Below, piece by piece: positions 6,630 to 14,118 of a DNA stretch of 14,523 bases. The position numbers and the translations under genes are program-made. Within the stretch, counting starts at the first letter, position 1. Every line of letters begins with the position of its first letter. The notes beneath the pieces are model-generated. The model searched no databases, was not told the origin of the DNA, and saw only the letters and a list, made by a program, of their open reading frames with translations. The stretch lies in contig CAYZEO010000022.1 of assembly GCA_964477815.1 (NCBI GenBank), positions 1-14,523 of the forward strand, in the 5' to 3' direction. Origin of the DNA: DAOVGZ01 sp964477815 (GTDB lineage Bacteria > Babelota > Babeliae > Babelales > Vermiphilaceae).

Positions 6630-7172
6630 TTAAATATTTTTGTAATTTAATTTCACGCTTGTTAATTGGTGGAAGTTTTCTCCTAAGATAGCGCTTTTTA
6701 GGTGCATTTCTAGATAACTAGTTTTAGTTATAGATAGCTTATTTTTTAATGGTGATATCATAATAATTTTAGAGTCTGTTGATCTTGTGACACGGCATGG
6801 TGTTTTGATCACAGGGTCAGGAATGGTTACTAGTTCGTAATAGGATTTTTTTCCTTTCAATTTATTGACTATTTTTTTTATGTATTCTTCGCATGTGGAT
6901 TTGTTTTCTTTGTGGTTAATTTCTTGATATTTCAAAAAAACCTTTTTTAGAGATTTTTCATTATAATAATCATTGGCGACTTTCCAGCATGCCTTACCAA
7001 TATCAACTGGATCATATCCTTTCTCGAGTAATTTTTTTGTGCCATTGCAAAAACCTAGGGCAAAATCTAAAGCATCTTTTTTGAATTGATTTTTTTTCTC
7101 CATGCCAAAAATTGGAGTATGAAACAAAACGGTCAAGAATACAACGGCTGCACAGTTTAATTTTAAGTTCAC
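6630..7172 (-). CDS. Exported protein of unknown function, translationally coupled to priA
   Basis: This 180-residue protein starts at a GTG (7172) with AGGAG five bases upstream. Residues 1-23 are a signal peptide ending PIFG, followed by MEKKNQ, a junction resembling those of other exported proteins in the window. The first half of the mature part looks helical (Cys at about 42, 62 and 93), the second half has likely strands around YYELVTIPDPVIKTP. No family is recognised. Its TAA is directly followed by the ATG of priA, so both lie on one transcript from the TATAAT at 7191-7196. An exported protein has no evident link to PriA function; the pairing may serve only expression. Export is well supported; function is unknown. 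Confidence 0.8.
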   Translation of the reverse strand: MNLKLNCAAVVFLTVLFHTPIFGMEKKNQFKKDALDFALGFCNGTKKLLEKGYDPVDIGKACWKVANDYYNEKSLKKVFLKYQEINHKENKSTCEEYIKKIVNKLKGKKSYYELVTIPDPVIKTPCRVTRSTDSKIIMISPLKNKLSITKTSYLEMHLKSAILGENFHQLTSVKLNYKNI

Positions 7173-7190
7173 AAGGTCTCCTAGGTTTTT

Positions 7191-7196
7191 ATTATA
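7191..7196 (-). promoter_or_regulatory. -10 box for the exported protein-priA unit
   Basis: A perfect TATAAT, in the context ACTATAATAAAA, lies on the minus strand 19 bases before the GTG start and just upstream of CTAGGAGACC. The best -35 candidate at 17 bases spacing (TTACGA, 7214-7219) matches weakly. The same box-leader arrangement occurs before the gene at 10763-11017. Confidence 0.5.
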
Positions 7197-7329
7197 GTTT
7201 TTACTGAAAGATATCGTAAGTAGTTATGAGCTGTAAGTCAATGAGCGCAGATTTTCTGTATTTTGGAAAAAACTTTTTATGTTACACTGGTCCTGTGCGT
7301 CAGAAATCCTTAAATCAAGGGCCTATCAG

Positions 7330-10053
7330 ATGAAATTTGATCCCAAAAAAACTGTGTTTTTAATTGATGGTTCATCTTTTTTATATCGTGCCTACTACGG
7401 TGTCAGGCCGCTGCATACTCCTCAAGGGGTGCCAGTGCAGGCGGTTTATAGTTTTTGCAGGATGATTAAAAAGTTAATTAAAAAATTTGATGCGCGATAT
7501 ATCTCATTAGTGTGGGATAGTAAGGGTAAAACAACACGGCATGAGATGTACGAGGAATATAAGGCAACCCGTCAGGCTGCGCCGCGTGATATTTTTGATC
7601 AAAAAGAATTGATTTTGGATTTTGCTGATTTGGTCGGTTTGCATCAGATTGCAAAGCGGGGAGTGGAGGCGGACGATATTATTTTTTCCATTGCAAAAGA
7701 GCGGGCAAAGGCTGGTGACACTGTTGTTGTTGTAACGTCAGACAAAGATCTAGGTCAGATGTTGAGCGACAAAGTTGTTATGTTCGATTCTTTTAAAGAC
7801 AAAATAATGGATGTTGCAGCATTCGAAGAAAAAATGGGTATTTCGATTGCTAAGTTGCCGTTTTATTTTGCATTGCTTGGTGATTCGTCTGACAATATTC
7901 CTGGTGTGCGTGGCATTGGGAAAAAGGGTGCTCTTGAGTTGGTTAATCAGTTTGATTCGCTTGAGGATTTGTACGATAACTTGCAAGAGGTTAAACGTCC
8001 CAGGCAGCGCGCAGCGCTTGAAAATAATGAAGAAAATGCTTTTTTGAGTCGCGATCTTTTTTTGCTTCAGTATGCTCCATCCGGTGTAAAGAAAAAGGAT
8101 TTGAAATTTAACGTGAAAGATTGGTCAAAAGCCCGCCCCTTATTTGTGGAACTTAATTTCAAATCTCTGCTCAAAGAGTTACAGGAGGAACAGCTTTCTT
8201 TGTTTCCAGAAACGCAGAGTGCTCTTGAATCGCACAAAAACTACAAGTTCATCACAGTAACAACTGAGCAGCAATTAAAAAGTTTGTGCAATGAGTTGAA
8301 AGAAAAGGCAGTCTTTGCTGTTGATACAGAGACGACTGGGCTACGTCCTTTACAAGCTGAGTGTGTTGGTATTTCTTTTTGCACAAAAAAAGGGGTTGCT
8401 TATTATGTCCCCTTTGGTCATCAAACGGATGAGCCACAACTGTCGCGGGAGATGGTGATTAATGAGTTGCGGCCGATTTTAGAAAATCGAAAATACAAAA
8501 AATATATGCAGAATGGAAAGTTTGATCAACTTGTTTTGTATCACGCTGGGATTACCGTACAAGGAATGAGTTTTGATACGTTGATTGCGGCGCAATTGGT
8601 TGGTAAAGAATGGCAGAAAAAGAAACTGGAGGATCTGTCGGCATACTATCTTGATGAGCCGATGTTAACCTACGATCAGGTTGTCAAAAAAAATAAATAT
8701 AAAAATTTTTCGTATGTACCAATTTCACTTGCTACAAAATATTCTGCTATTGATGCACATCAAACTTTTAGATTAAAGAAAATTCTTGTAAGAGAGTTAA
8801 AAAAAGAAAAGCAACTTACGCTGTTTGATGATATTGAGATGCCGCTTTTACAGGTCTTATTTAAAATGGAAGTGTTAGGAATTGGTTTTGACAAATCGGT
8901 GCTTAACAAGTTGGACAAAAAAGTTTCTCATGAACTAAGGACCATAGAACGGAAAATTTTGGCAGCAGTTGGTGCCAAGTACAAAGATATCAATCTCAAT
9001 TCTCCAAAGCAGGTTGAACAACTATTATTTTATGATCTAAAGTTGCCAAAGCAAAAAAAGAGTGCAAAAGGCACGGGATATTCAACCGATCAAGAAGTTT
9101 TGAGTACGCTTGCAAAAATTCATCCCATACCGGGTTTGATTATGAAGTATCGAGAACTGTACAAACTAAAAAGTACCTACATCGATACGTTGCCAAGTTA
9201 TGTAAATCCAAGCACAGGCAGAATTCACACAACATTCAAGCAAACTTCTGTTGCAACGGGGCGGCTTGCCAGCTCGGAACCGAATTTGCAAAACATACCG
9301 TCTGACGGTTCTGGTTATGGAATTGAGATTCGTTCAGCTTTTGTGCCAAAAAAAGGAAACATTTTTCTATCGGCAGATTATTCACAGATTGAGTTGCGTG
9401 TGCTTGCGCATCTCTCTCAAGATAAAAATTTGTTGGATGCATTTTTAAAAGGGCATGATATTCATACTCAGACCGCAGCGGGCCTGTTTGATGTTGCACT
9501 AAAAGATGTGACTCACGATCAGCGGCAAATTGGAAAGCGGATCAATTTTAGTATTTTGTATGGTCTAACGCCATTTGGACTATCAAAAGATTTAGGTATT
9601 CCATTGGGTGAAGCAAAAACATACATAGAAAAATATTTTGCTCAGTATCCGGGTGTGTCTGTGTGGATGGAAAAAATTGTTAAGGAGGTAAAACGGCGCG
9701 GTTATGTGACTACTTTATGGGGAAGGCGTCGATATATTCCCGGTATTTACGAAAAAAATAAGTCTCTTTATCAACTTGCTAAACGGGTTGCAATAAACAC
9801 AGTTGCACAAGGAACATCTGCAGAGCTGATGAAACTGGGTATGATCAATTTAGAAAAAGTTCTGAAGAAAAAAGAGCTGGAAGCGCAGATACTGCTTCAG
9901 ATTCATGATGAACTACTAATCAGTTTCCCGAAAGGCCAAAAGGAGGTAACAGAAAAACTTGTCAAAAAAACGCTGGAATCCGTTGTTGATTGGAAGGTTC
10001 CGCTTGCTGTCACTACCCGTTTTGGTCTTGATTGGAAAGAGGCTACAAAGTAA
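7330..10053 (+). CDS. polA: DNA polymerase I, full length with 5' nuclease and proofreading domains
   Basis: The start is placed at ATG 7330 (907 residues; E. coli 928), just before the conserved FLIDGSSFLYRAYYG strand and after AAGGG. A longer frame from 7279 adds 17 unrelated residues and covers a probable promoter. Residues 1-290 are the 5' nuclease (ADDII 114-118, TSDKDLGQM 136-144, GDSSDNIPGVRGIG 184-197). Residues 305-490 are the 3'-5' exonuclease with all three motifs intact: D332/E334, N395/D399 and Y471/D475. The polymerase has motif A DYSQIELR (683-690), motif B with R732, K736, F740 and Y744, and motif C HDE (859-861). It fills gaps and removes RNA primers. Phe at 740 is the usual residue disfavouring dideoxynucleotides. 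It is the only long plus-strand gene here and stands alone. Confidence 0.98.
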   Translation: MKFDPKKTVFLIDGSSFLYRAYYGVRPLHTPQGVPVQAVYSFCRMIKKLIKKFDARYISLVWDSKGKTTRHEMYEEYKATRQAAPRDIFDQKELILDFADLVGLHQIAKRGVEADDIIFSIAKERAKAGDTVVVVTSDKDLGQMLSDKVVMFDSFKDKIMDVAAFEEKMGISIAKLPFYFALLGDSSDNIPGVRGIGKKGALELVNQFDSLEDLYDNLQEVKRPRQRAALENNEENAFLSRDLFLLQYAPSGVKKKDLKFNVKDWSKARPLFVELNFKSLLKELQEEQLSLFPETQSALESHKNYKFITVTTEQQLKSLCNELKEKAVFAVDTETTGLRPLQAECVGISFCTKKGVAYYVPFGHQTDEPQLSREMVINELRPILENRKYKKYMQNGKFDQLVLYHAGITVQGMSFDTLIAAQLVGKEWQKKKLEDLSAYYLDEPMLTYDQVVKKNKYKNFSYVPISLATKYSAIDAHQTFRLKKILVRELKKEKQLTLFDDIEMPLLQVLFKMEVLGIGFDKSVLNKLDKKVSHELRTIERKILAAVGAKYKDINLNSPKQVEQLLFYDLKLPKQKKSAKGTGYSTDQEVLSTLAKIHPIPGLIMKYRELYKLKSTYIDTLPSYVNPSTGRIHTTFKQTSVATGRLASSEPNLQNIPSDGSGYGIEIRSAFVPKKGNIFLSADYSQIELRVLAHLSQDKNLLDAFLKGHDIHTQTAAGLFDVALKDVTHDQRQIGKRINFSILYGLTPFGLSKDLGIPLGEAKTYIEKYFAQYPGVSVWMEKIVKEVKRRGYVTTLWGRRRYIPGIYEKNKSLYQLAKRVAINTVAQGTSAELMKLGMINLEKVLKKKELEAQILLQIHDELLISFPKGQKEVTEKLVKKTLESVVDWKVPLAVTTRFGLDWKEATK

Positions 10054-10078
10054 TTATCTGATTTCAAATAATGTTATA

Positions 10079-10615
10079 TTAGAGCTTTTTTTTATTTGAG
10101 TTAGAATCTGGAAAAATGTTACACCAAGTTGATTCATGTTTATTTTTAAGTTCGTTTTCGAGCTTTTTTTTGTTTGGGTTAGAATCTGGTATGCTATTCC
10201 ATATAGCTTTTAATTTTTTTATAAGAATTTCTTTTTCTAACAAAGTTGATTTGTTTTTTTCTTTTAGTTTTTTGTTTTTCTGGATAGGGATAAGTTTATA
10301 TTTGTTGCGTCCTACCTTTGATATTGAGTGGTTCTTCAGGTCTTTTTCTGTTAAATTACGTTGACTTGGTGACCAAGGATGATGGCCATGAGGTATTATT
10401 ACAAAATATACTGAATTGTCTTTTATTTTTTTGCGCATATGATTTGTGCATCTTTCTTTCATTTCTTGGTCATACTCGTGAAATTTCTGTAGTATGTCTT
10501 TTTCCTTTTCAGTCATTACTTTTTTTGATTTATTGTTCATCGTCATGCATGGTACTGCAAAAATGGTTATCATTATGCCAAAAAGATATTTAATTGATTG
10601 TTTTTTATTAAACAT
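10079..10615 (-). CDS. Exported charged protein with a C-terminal tandem duplication
   Basis: This 178-residue protein starts at ATG 10615 with a strong AGGGGGG ribosome site ten bases upstream and a TATAAT at 10640-10645. The N-terminus (MFNKKQSIKY, then a hydrophobic run to about residue 24) is a signal peptide followed by TMNNKSKK. The middle contains HGHHPWSPSQRN, then a Lys/Asn/Glu-rich, probably helical part. The last 45 residues hold two related copies, about 26 codons apart, of W..I(F)PDSN.NKKKL; the second copy ends with a stop where the first continues with Glu. No family is recognised. It converges on polA with a 25-base gap that shows no clear terminator. Low-complexity Lys/Asn content suggests a fast-evolving secreted protein. 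Confidence 0.75.
   Translation of the reverse strand: MFNKKQSIKYLFGIMITIFAVPCMTMNNKSKKVMTEKEKDILQKFHEYDQEMKERCTNHMRKKIKDNSVYFVIIPHGHHPWSPSQRNLTEKDLKNHSISKVGRNKYKLIPIQKNKKLKEKNKSTLLEKEILIKKLKAIWNSIPDSNPNKKKLENELKNKHESTWCNIFPDSNSNKKKL
10082..10189. repeat. Direct repeat inside the 3' end of the gene at 10079-10615
   Basis: Bases 10082-10111 and 10160-10189 match at 28 of 30 positions, starting GAGCTTTTTTTT and ending GTTAGAATCTGG, with a 78-base period (26 codons). Beyond these 30 bases the similarity fades at DNA level but is still visible in the protein as a conserved Trp. The duplication ends at the stop codon. Confidence 0.8.
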
Positions 10616-10639
10616 TTTGTTCTAGCCCCCCTAAAGCTA

Positions 10640-10645
10640 ATTATA
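10640..10645 (-). promoter_or_regulatory. -10 box for the gene at 10079-10615
   Basis: A perfect TATAAT in the context TACTATAATTAG lies 25 bases upstream of the ATG on the minus strand. No convincing -35 hexamer is seen. The short leader contains only the AGGGGGG ribosome site. Confidence 0.45.
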
Positions 10646-10762
10646 GTACTAAATAATTGATTTTTTAGATGGAATAAATCAAATCTTGCCACCTATAAAT
10701 CAGACTACAGCGAAGAAGTTATTGTCGCAATAGGGGTTGTGTGAGGCCACGCGGCTCAATTT

Positions 10763-11017
10763 CTATTTGAATTTTTTATTAAGAGCTTCTATTTTCTGTT
10801 CGATCTCTTTGAATTTAGATAAAAAGTTTTGGCATGGTCGCGTAACTTTTTGTTTTTTTAGGGGTAATCTTTTTTGTTTGAGGGTAGAGGATAGTTTTTT
10901 TATGGTTCGGAATGGATCTTCAATGTCTTCAGATAAGGCAAACTTGTTGTTCATGCCCTGTAGTGGTAACAGCGGGTACAGAATCAACATGGAAAAATAA
11001 AGTATCCATCGAGCCAT
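10763..11017 (-). CDS. Small exported protein with a C-terminal helix
   Basis: The 84-residue product starts at ATG 11017 with AGGAG nine bases upstream. Residues 1-21 are a signal peptide ending PLQG, followed by MNNKFALSED. The mature part of about 63 residues has an acidic start, then a long basic helix-forming stretch with the pattern FLSKFKEIEQKIEALNKKFK, likely a coiled coil. There is a single Cys in the mature part. No family is recognised. Its promoter and leader (ACTATTATTAAA then AGGAGACC) nearly repeat those of the gene at 6630-7172, and its mature N-terminus MNNK matches those of the genes at 10079-10615 and 14119. No clear terminator follows; the 10616-10762 gap holds only the next gene's promoter and a five-base-pair hairpin. 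Confidence 0.72.
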   Translation of the reverse strand: MARWILYFSMLILYPLLPLQGMNNKFALSEDIEDPFRTIKKLSSTLKQKRLPLKKQKVTRPCQNFLSKFKEIEQKIEALNKKFK

Positions 11018-11037
11018 TAGATCGGTCTCCTAATTTA

Positions 11038-11043
11038 ATAATA
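11038..11043 (-). promoter_or_regulatory. -10 box for the gene at 10763-11017
   Basis: TATTAT in the context ACTATTATTAAA lies 20 bases before the ATG on the minus strand, followed by AGGAGACC. The arrangement parallels the TATAAT-AGGAGACC leader at 7178-7197. The upstream -35 region is not recognisable. Confidence 0.42.
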
Positions 11044-11087
11044 GTCTTGATAACACGTGAACTCGATATAAGGATAACCTAAGATCC

Positions 11088-11297
11088 TGTATGGTTCGAT
11101 ACATTTTTTGTTTTGACTCTCGTAAAAAACTCGAGTCAAGACAAAAAACACTCACCACGAACGGGAGAGGGAATTTTCTCATTTTTTGCTTGAAATAACT
11201 GTCCCCATCCCCGTTCGTGTCCCTCGATATTTTCCAAAGGAAAACTCGGGATGATCGGGGTGCCTGAAGCGAAGCGTAAGGTGTATCGAACCATACA
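11088..11297. repeat. Palindromic repeat element, long copy
   Basis: Perfect 16-base inverted arms TGTATGGTTCGATACA (11088-11103) and TGTATCGAACCATACA (11282-11297) bound a 210-base element. Nested inside are a hairpin at 11106-11119 with 11133-11146 (13 of 14 bases), the pair CACGAACGGG (11156-11165) and CCCGTTCGTG (11210-11219), and the palindrome TTTTCCAAAGGAAAA (11230-11244 region). The 15-mer CACTCACCACGAACG (11149-11163) is the exact reverse complement of bases in the short copy at 3490-3603. This fills most of the 354-base gap 11018-11371; the rest holds the promoter of the gene to the left and, at 11298-11371, nothing recognised. It lies 75 bases past the mutL stop and could end its transcript. 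Confidence 0.8.
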
Positions 11298-11371
11298 AAC
11301 ATGTAAAATACTTTTTAGAAACTTAAAAAGAAATATTCTTATATCGAATTCACGTTAATAACTGTTTTTGA

Positions 11372-13213
11372 TTAAGTTCGTTTGAATCTTTTTTCTATTT
11401 CATAAATACTCAAGAGCCAGCCGGTTGGTCTTCCGTGGGGGCATGTTAACCGATTTGGTATTTTGTAAAAATCTTCAAGAAGTTGTTTCATTTGTTCTGT
11501 TGTTAGTGTGTCTCCGGCTTTAATTGCTGCCTTGCATGCCATTTGGGCATGCATTTTTTCGTTAATCGCTTTAAAAAACTGATCCTGTTGGACGGCATCA
11601 TATTCGCGAATCCATGATGCAACTTTACGTATTAGTTCATCGAGCTTGATATTTTTGATATGTACCGGTGTTGACTGGATAACTAGTTGGTTATCTCCGA
11701 ATATTTCGATTTCGATGCCATTTTTTTTGAAAATTTCAAGGTGTCCAGAAAGCGTTGTCATATCTTCGGAGCTGACAGTAACAATTGCCGGAAACATCAG
11801 TTTGACTGTGGAAACATCATGAAAGCGTTTGGAAAATAGTTCATATAAAATGCGCTCATGTACGGCGTGCTGATCGATAATAAAAAGTCCTTCTGTACGT
11901 TCGAGTAGAATGTATGTTTTTTTGTATTGGCCAATCAAATTATAGTTTTCAATATCTTTTTGGTCGTAGGTGCCAATACTATTTTGTTTTTTGTCTATTG
12001 TTGTCTGTTGAGTATCGCCAGGGGTTGGAGTGGTTGTTTTTTTGTGGTTATTTTCTGAAAAAACAGGGGGAGTTGTGCCGAATGAAGTGGTTGTATGTGT
12101 CTGCGACTTAGTGGATTCAAAAGGTCTTGGTGTAAAAGAAGGTGAGCGTTGTGGTTGCTCTTGAGTTTGAAAATTTACTGGTTGTTTTATTTGCTGTGCT
12201 AGATGTTGTTCAAGAGCTTCTTTTACACTGTTTTGCAAAGTGGTTGCAACAGTGCGTGGGTGCAAAAATTGTACTTCTTCTTTGCGTGGGTGGATATTGA
12301 TGTCAACTTCTTGGGAATCAATTTCTATGAAAATACATGCTGCAGGATAGCGAGCGGGCGGTAATACATTCATGTAACCGCGCATTAAAGCTCGAGAAAG
12401 CTGCTGACTTTTTATCCATCGTCTATTTACAAACAAAAAGATATTGTTTCTGTCATATCGAAAATATTGGTGATTCGAAATTGCTCCAGATATAGTTATT
12501 TTATCTGTGTTTTGGCTGTTTTGGATTGTGATCATCTGCTGTGCAAATTGGTGATCCCAGAGTTGTGTGATACGTGAAATAATATCGTTGTTGGCAATGG
12601 CGGGGCAGTTAATAATTTCTTTTGTTCCCTGGAAAAATGTGAAATGGATGGCAAGATAGTCTAAACAAAAGGCATGCAAAAGTTGTGTAATATGTCGTGA
12701 TTCTGTTTCTTTCTTTTTCAAAAATTTTTGTCGTGCGGGAACGTTATAGAAAAGATTTTCAACACGGATATCAGTTCCTGAAGTGCAAGAGACCGCTTCT
12801 TTTTTTACTACTTTTCCGGCATCCAATTTGAGTTGTATGCCCGCGAGAGGATCGATTTCACTCATTTGTTCCTTGGTGGTGAGTGTTACGTTGCTTACTG
12901 CTGCAATGCTTGCCAATGCTTCGCCGCGAAATCCAAATGTTCCAACTGTTCCTAGATCGTCAACCGTAGTGATTTTACTTGTTGCATGTTGCGCAAAACA
13001 CAAAAATGCGTCTTCTGGGGACATGCCGCACCCATTATCCGTAACTCGGATAAGTTTTTTGCCACCTTCTTCAAGATAGACGGATATTTTGGTTGCGCCC
13101 GCATCGATGGCGTTTTCAATTAATTCTTTAACTACATTTGTTGGGCGCTCGACAACTTCTCCTGCCGCAATTTTTTGTGCTTCATGGAGGGGAAGTTGTT
13201 TTATTTTTTGCAT
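11372..13213 (-). CDS. mutL: DNA mismatch repair protein MutL with endonuclease motifs
   Basis: MutL couples mismatch recognition by MutS to strand incision and removal. The 613-residue protein has the GHKL ATPase at residues 1-330: KELIEN with E30 and N34, DNGCGM (59-64), ATSK (77-80), GFRGEAL (94-100), and VDINIHPRKEEVQF (303-316) with its conserved Lys. Residues 340-415 are a Gln/Thr/Pro-rich linker. The C-terminal dimerisation domain carries DQHAVHERILYE (447-458), fitting the DQHA(X)2E(X)4E endonuclease motif, plus ACK (559-561) and CPHGRP (591-596), the other metal-binding motifs. This means an incising MutL of the type used by bacteria without MutH. The start has no evident ribosome site. 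mutS is not in the window. Confidence 0.97.
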   Translation of the reverse strand: MQKIKQLPLHEAQKIAAGEVVERPTNVVKELIENAIDAGATKISVYLEEGGKKLIRVTDNGCGMSPEDAFLCFAQHATSKITTVDDLGTVGTFGFRGEALASIAAVSNVTLTTKEQMSEIDPLAGIQLKLDAGKVVKKEAVSCTSGTDIRVENLFYNVPARQKFLKKKETESRHITQLLHAFCLDYLAIHFTFFQGTKEIINCPAIANNDIISRITQLWDHQFAQQMITIQNSQNTDKITISGAISNHQYFRYDRNNIFLFVNRRWIKSQQLSRALMRGYMNVLPPARYPAACIFIEIDSQEVDINIHPRKEEVQFLHPRTVATTLQNSVKEALEQHLAQQIKQPVNFQTQEQPQRSPSFTPRPFESTKSQTHTTTSFGTTPPVFSENNHKKTTTPTPGDTQQTTIDKKQNSIGTYDQKDIENYNLIGQYKKTYILLERTEGLFIIDQHAVHERILYELFSKRFHDVSTVKLMFPAIVTVSSEDMTTLSGHLEIFKKNGIEIEIFGDNQLVIQSTPVHIKNIKLDELIRKVASWIREYDAVQQDQFFKAINEKMHAQMACKAAIKAGDTLTTEQMKQLLEDFYKIPNRLTCPHGRPTGWLLSIYEIEKRFKRT

Positions 13214-13268
13214 GTTTGTTTGTGTTTCGATTCAAGAGGTTTGTATCATTTTTGATATTTAAGTTACT

Positions 13269-13297
13269 AATATAACCGGAATTTTGAGTTGATGTAA
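13269..13297 (-). promoter_or_regulatory. Probable mutL promoter
   Basis: On the minus strand TTACAT (13297-13292) and TATATT (13274-13269) are separated by exactly 17 bases. It lies about 55 bases before the mutL ATG and overlaps the T-tract of the terminator of the preceding gene, so mutL seems to have its own promoter. Confidence 0.45.
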
Positions 13298-13325
13298 CAA
13301 AAAACAAGGGAGCCCAATGCTCCCT
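13291..13325 (-). terminator. Intrinsic terminator of the thioredoxin-like gene
   Basis: AGGGAGC and GCTCCCT (13325-13319 and 13313-13307 on the minus strand) form a perfect 7-bp stem with a 5-base loop, followed by TGTTTTTTGTT. It lies 26 bases past the stop codon of the gene at 13352-13909 and separates it from mutL. Confidence 0.8.
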
Positions 13326-13351
13326 CATTTTAGTCGAAAAACCTTTTACAT

Positions 13352-13909
13352 TTACAGAAAAGAAAAAAATCCTCCGAATGATTTTATTATATATATACCT
13401 GTTTTCCACATTGTTCGTCCTATGTCTTGTATAAAATGTTTTATTTTCCACCACGTGGTTCTTTGCGGACAAGACCTTCTTTCTTTAGTTGGGCAAGAAA
13501 GAAGTTTTTCATGAATGTTTTGGCGCATATGGTTTATGAATGTATTTGGATTTTCTATTCCGACTGTTTGTCCCTTTTTAATTCGGTCAGAAATGTAGAT
13601 AAATGTTGGAATTCCCCTAACACCTTCAAGCCGTGCAACTTCAGGTAGCTCGTCGACGTCAATTTTTGCGAATGTGACGCGTGAAAAATTTGATTCTCGA
13701 GATAGTTTCTTGAAAGGTTTTTCTGCTATTTTACATGCTCCGCACCAATCAGCTGTGAACTCAACAACCAATGGGGTTCCTCTATCAATCAATTTCTCAT
13801 ATTGTTTAGCACTATGGATCGCAATCATTTTGCCGTGTATGCTTTTTGAAAAAAGGAGGGATGCCAGGATTATAATTACCCGGCTCGCCCGTCCTAAAAT
13901 ATTGACCAT
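13352..13909 (-). CDS. Exported thioredoxin-like protein with a C-terminal extension
   Basis: The 185-residue protein has an N-terminal hydrophobic segment (residues 9-25, ending SIHGKM) that should send it across or anchor it to the inner membrane. Residues 30-135 are a thioredoxin fold: VVEFTADWCGACK with Cys56 and Cys59, KIDVDELPEVA, and the cis-proline Pro101 in GIPTFIYI. The WCGAC active site is complete, so thiol-disulfide exchange in the periplasm is expected. After the fold comes a basic tail of about 50 residues with two more Cys (139 and 147), several Trp and a hydrophobic end (GIYIIKSFGGFFSFL), which is unusual and may bind membrane or a partner. GGGAGG lies 8 bases before the ATG. 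A terminator follows. Partners such as DsbD are not in the window. Confidence 0.88.
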   Translation of the reverse strand: MVNILGRASRVIIILASLLFSKSIHGKMIAIHSAKQYEKLIDRGTPLVVEFTADWCGACKIAEKPFKKLSRESNFSRVTFAKIDVDELPEVARLEGVRGIPTFIYISDRIKKGQTVGIENPNTFINHMRQNIHEKLLSCPTKERRSCPQRTTWWKIKHFIQDIGRTMWKTGIYIIKSFGGFFSFL

Positions 13910-13995
13910 ACCTTATTCCTCCCATACCGTTTTCTATGACAACGTTAGGCTCTAGTATAAAGAAGGGCATGACTACTCTCGCAATGGATTGCTTT

Positions 13996-14001
13996 ATTAT
14001 A
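13996..14001 (-). promoter_or_regulatory. Possible -10 box for the thioredoxin-like gene
   Basis: A perfect TATAAT (context CCTATAATAAAG) lies on the minus strand about 87 bases before the start at 13909. The -35 region is weak. A nearer alternative, TATACT around 13955, cannot be excluded. The rest of the 209-base divergent gap to the gene at 14119 shows possible plus-strand boxes (TTATTT at 14048 and TAAAAT at 14072) but nothing firm. Confidence 0.35.
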
Positions 14002-14118
14002 GGCCTTTTTTCCTTCACTAATGAGTTTTTTAGGTATACATTGCGGTTATTTGTCGCAAGTTGCTACGATGTAAAATAGGGTGGTGTAAGTTATGTCTAT
14101 TTTGTCGGGGGGTAGGTT

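Noticed and set aside
7279..7329. Extended N-terminus of polA from an ATG at 7279
   Set aside because: The 17 extra residues are not like Pol I, and the stretch holds a TATGTTACACT promoter-like sequence; the ATG at 7330 has AAGGG upstream and fits the family start.
10722..10734. Small hairpin TATTG-TCG-CAATA downstream of the gene at 10763-11017
   Set aside because: Only five base pairs and no T-tract in the gene direction.
13812..14018. Minus-strand open frame of 68 codons overlapping the start of the thioredoxin-like gene
   Set aside because: It lies largely on that gene's leader and signal-peptide region, has no recognisable product, and the thioredoxin start has the better ribosome site.
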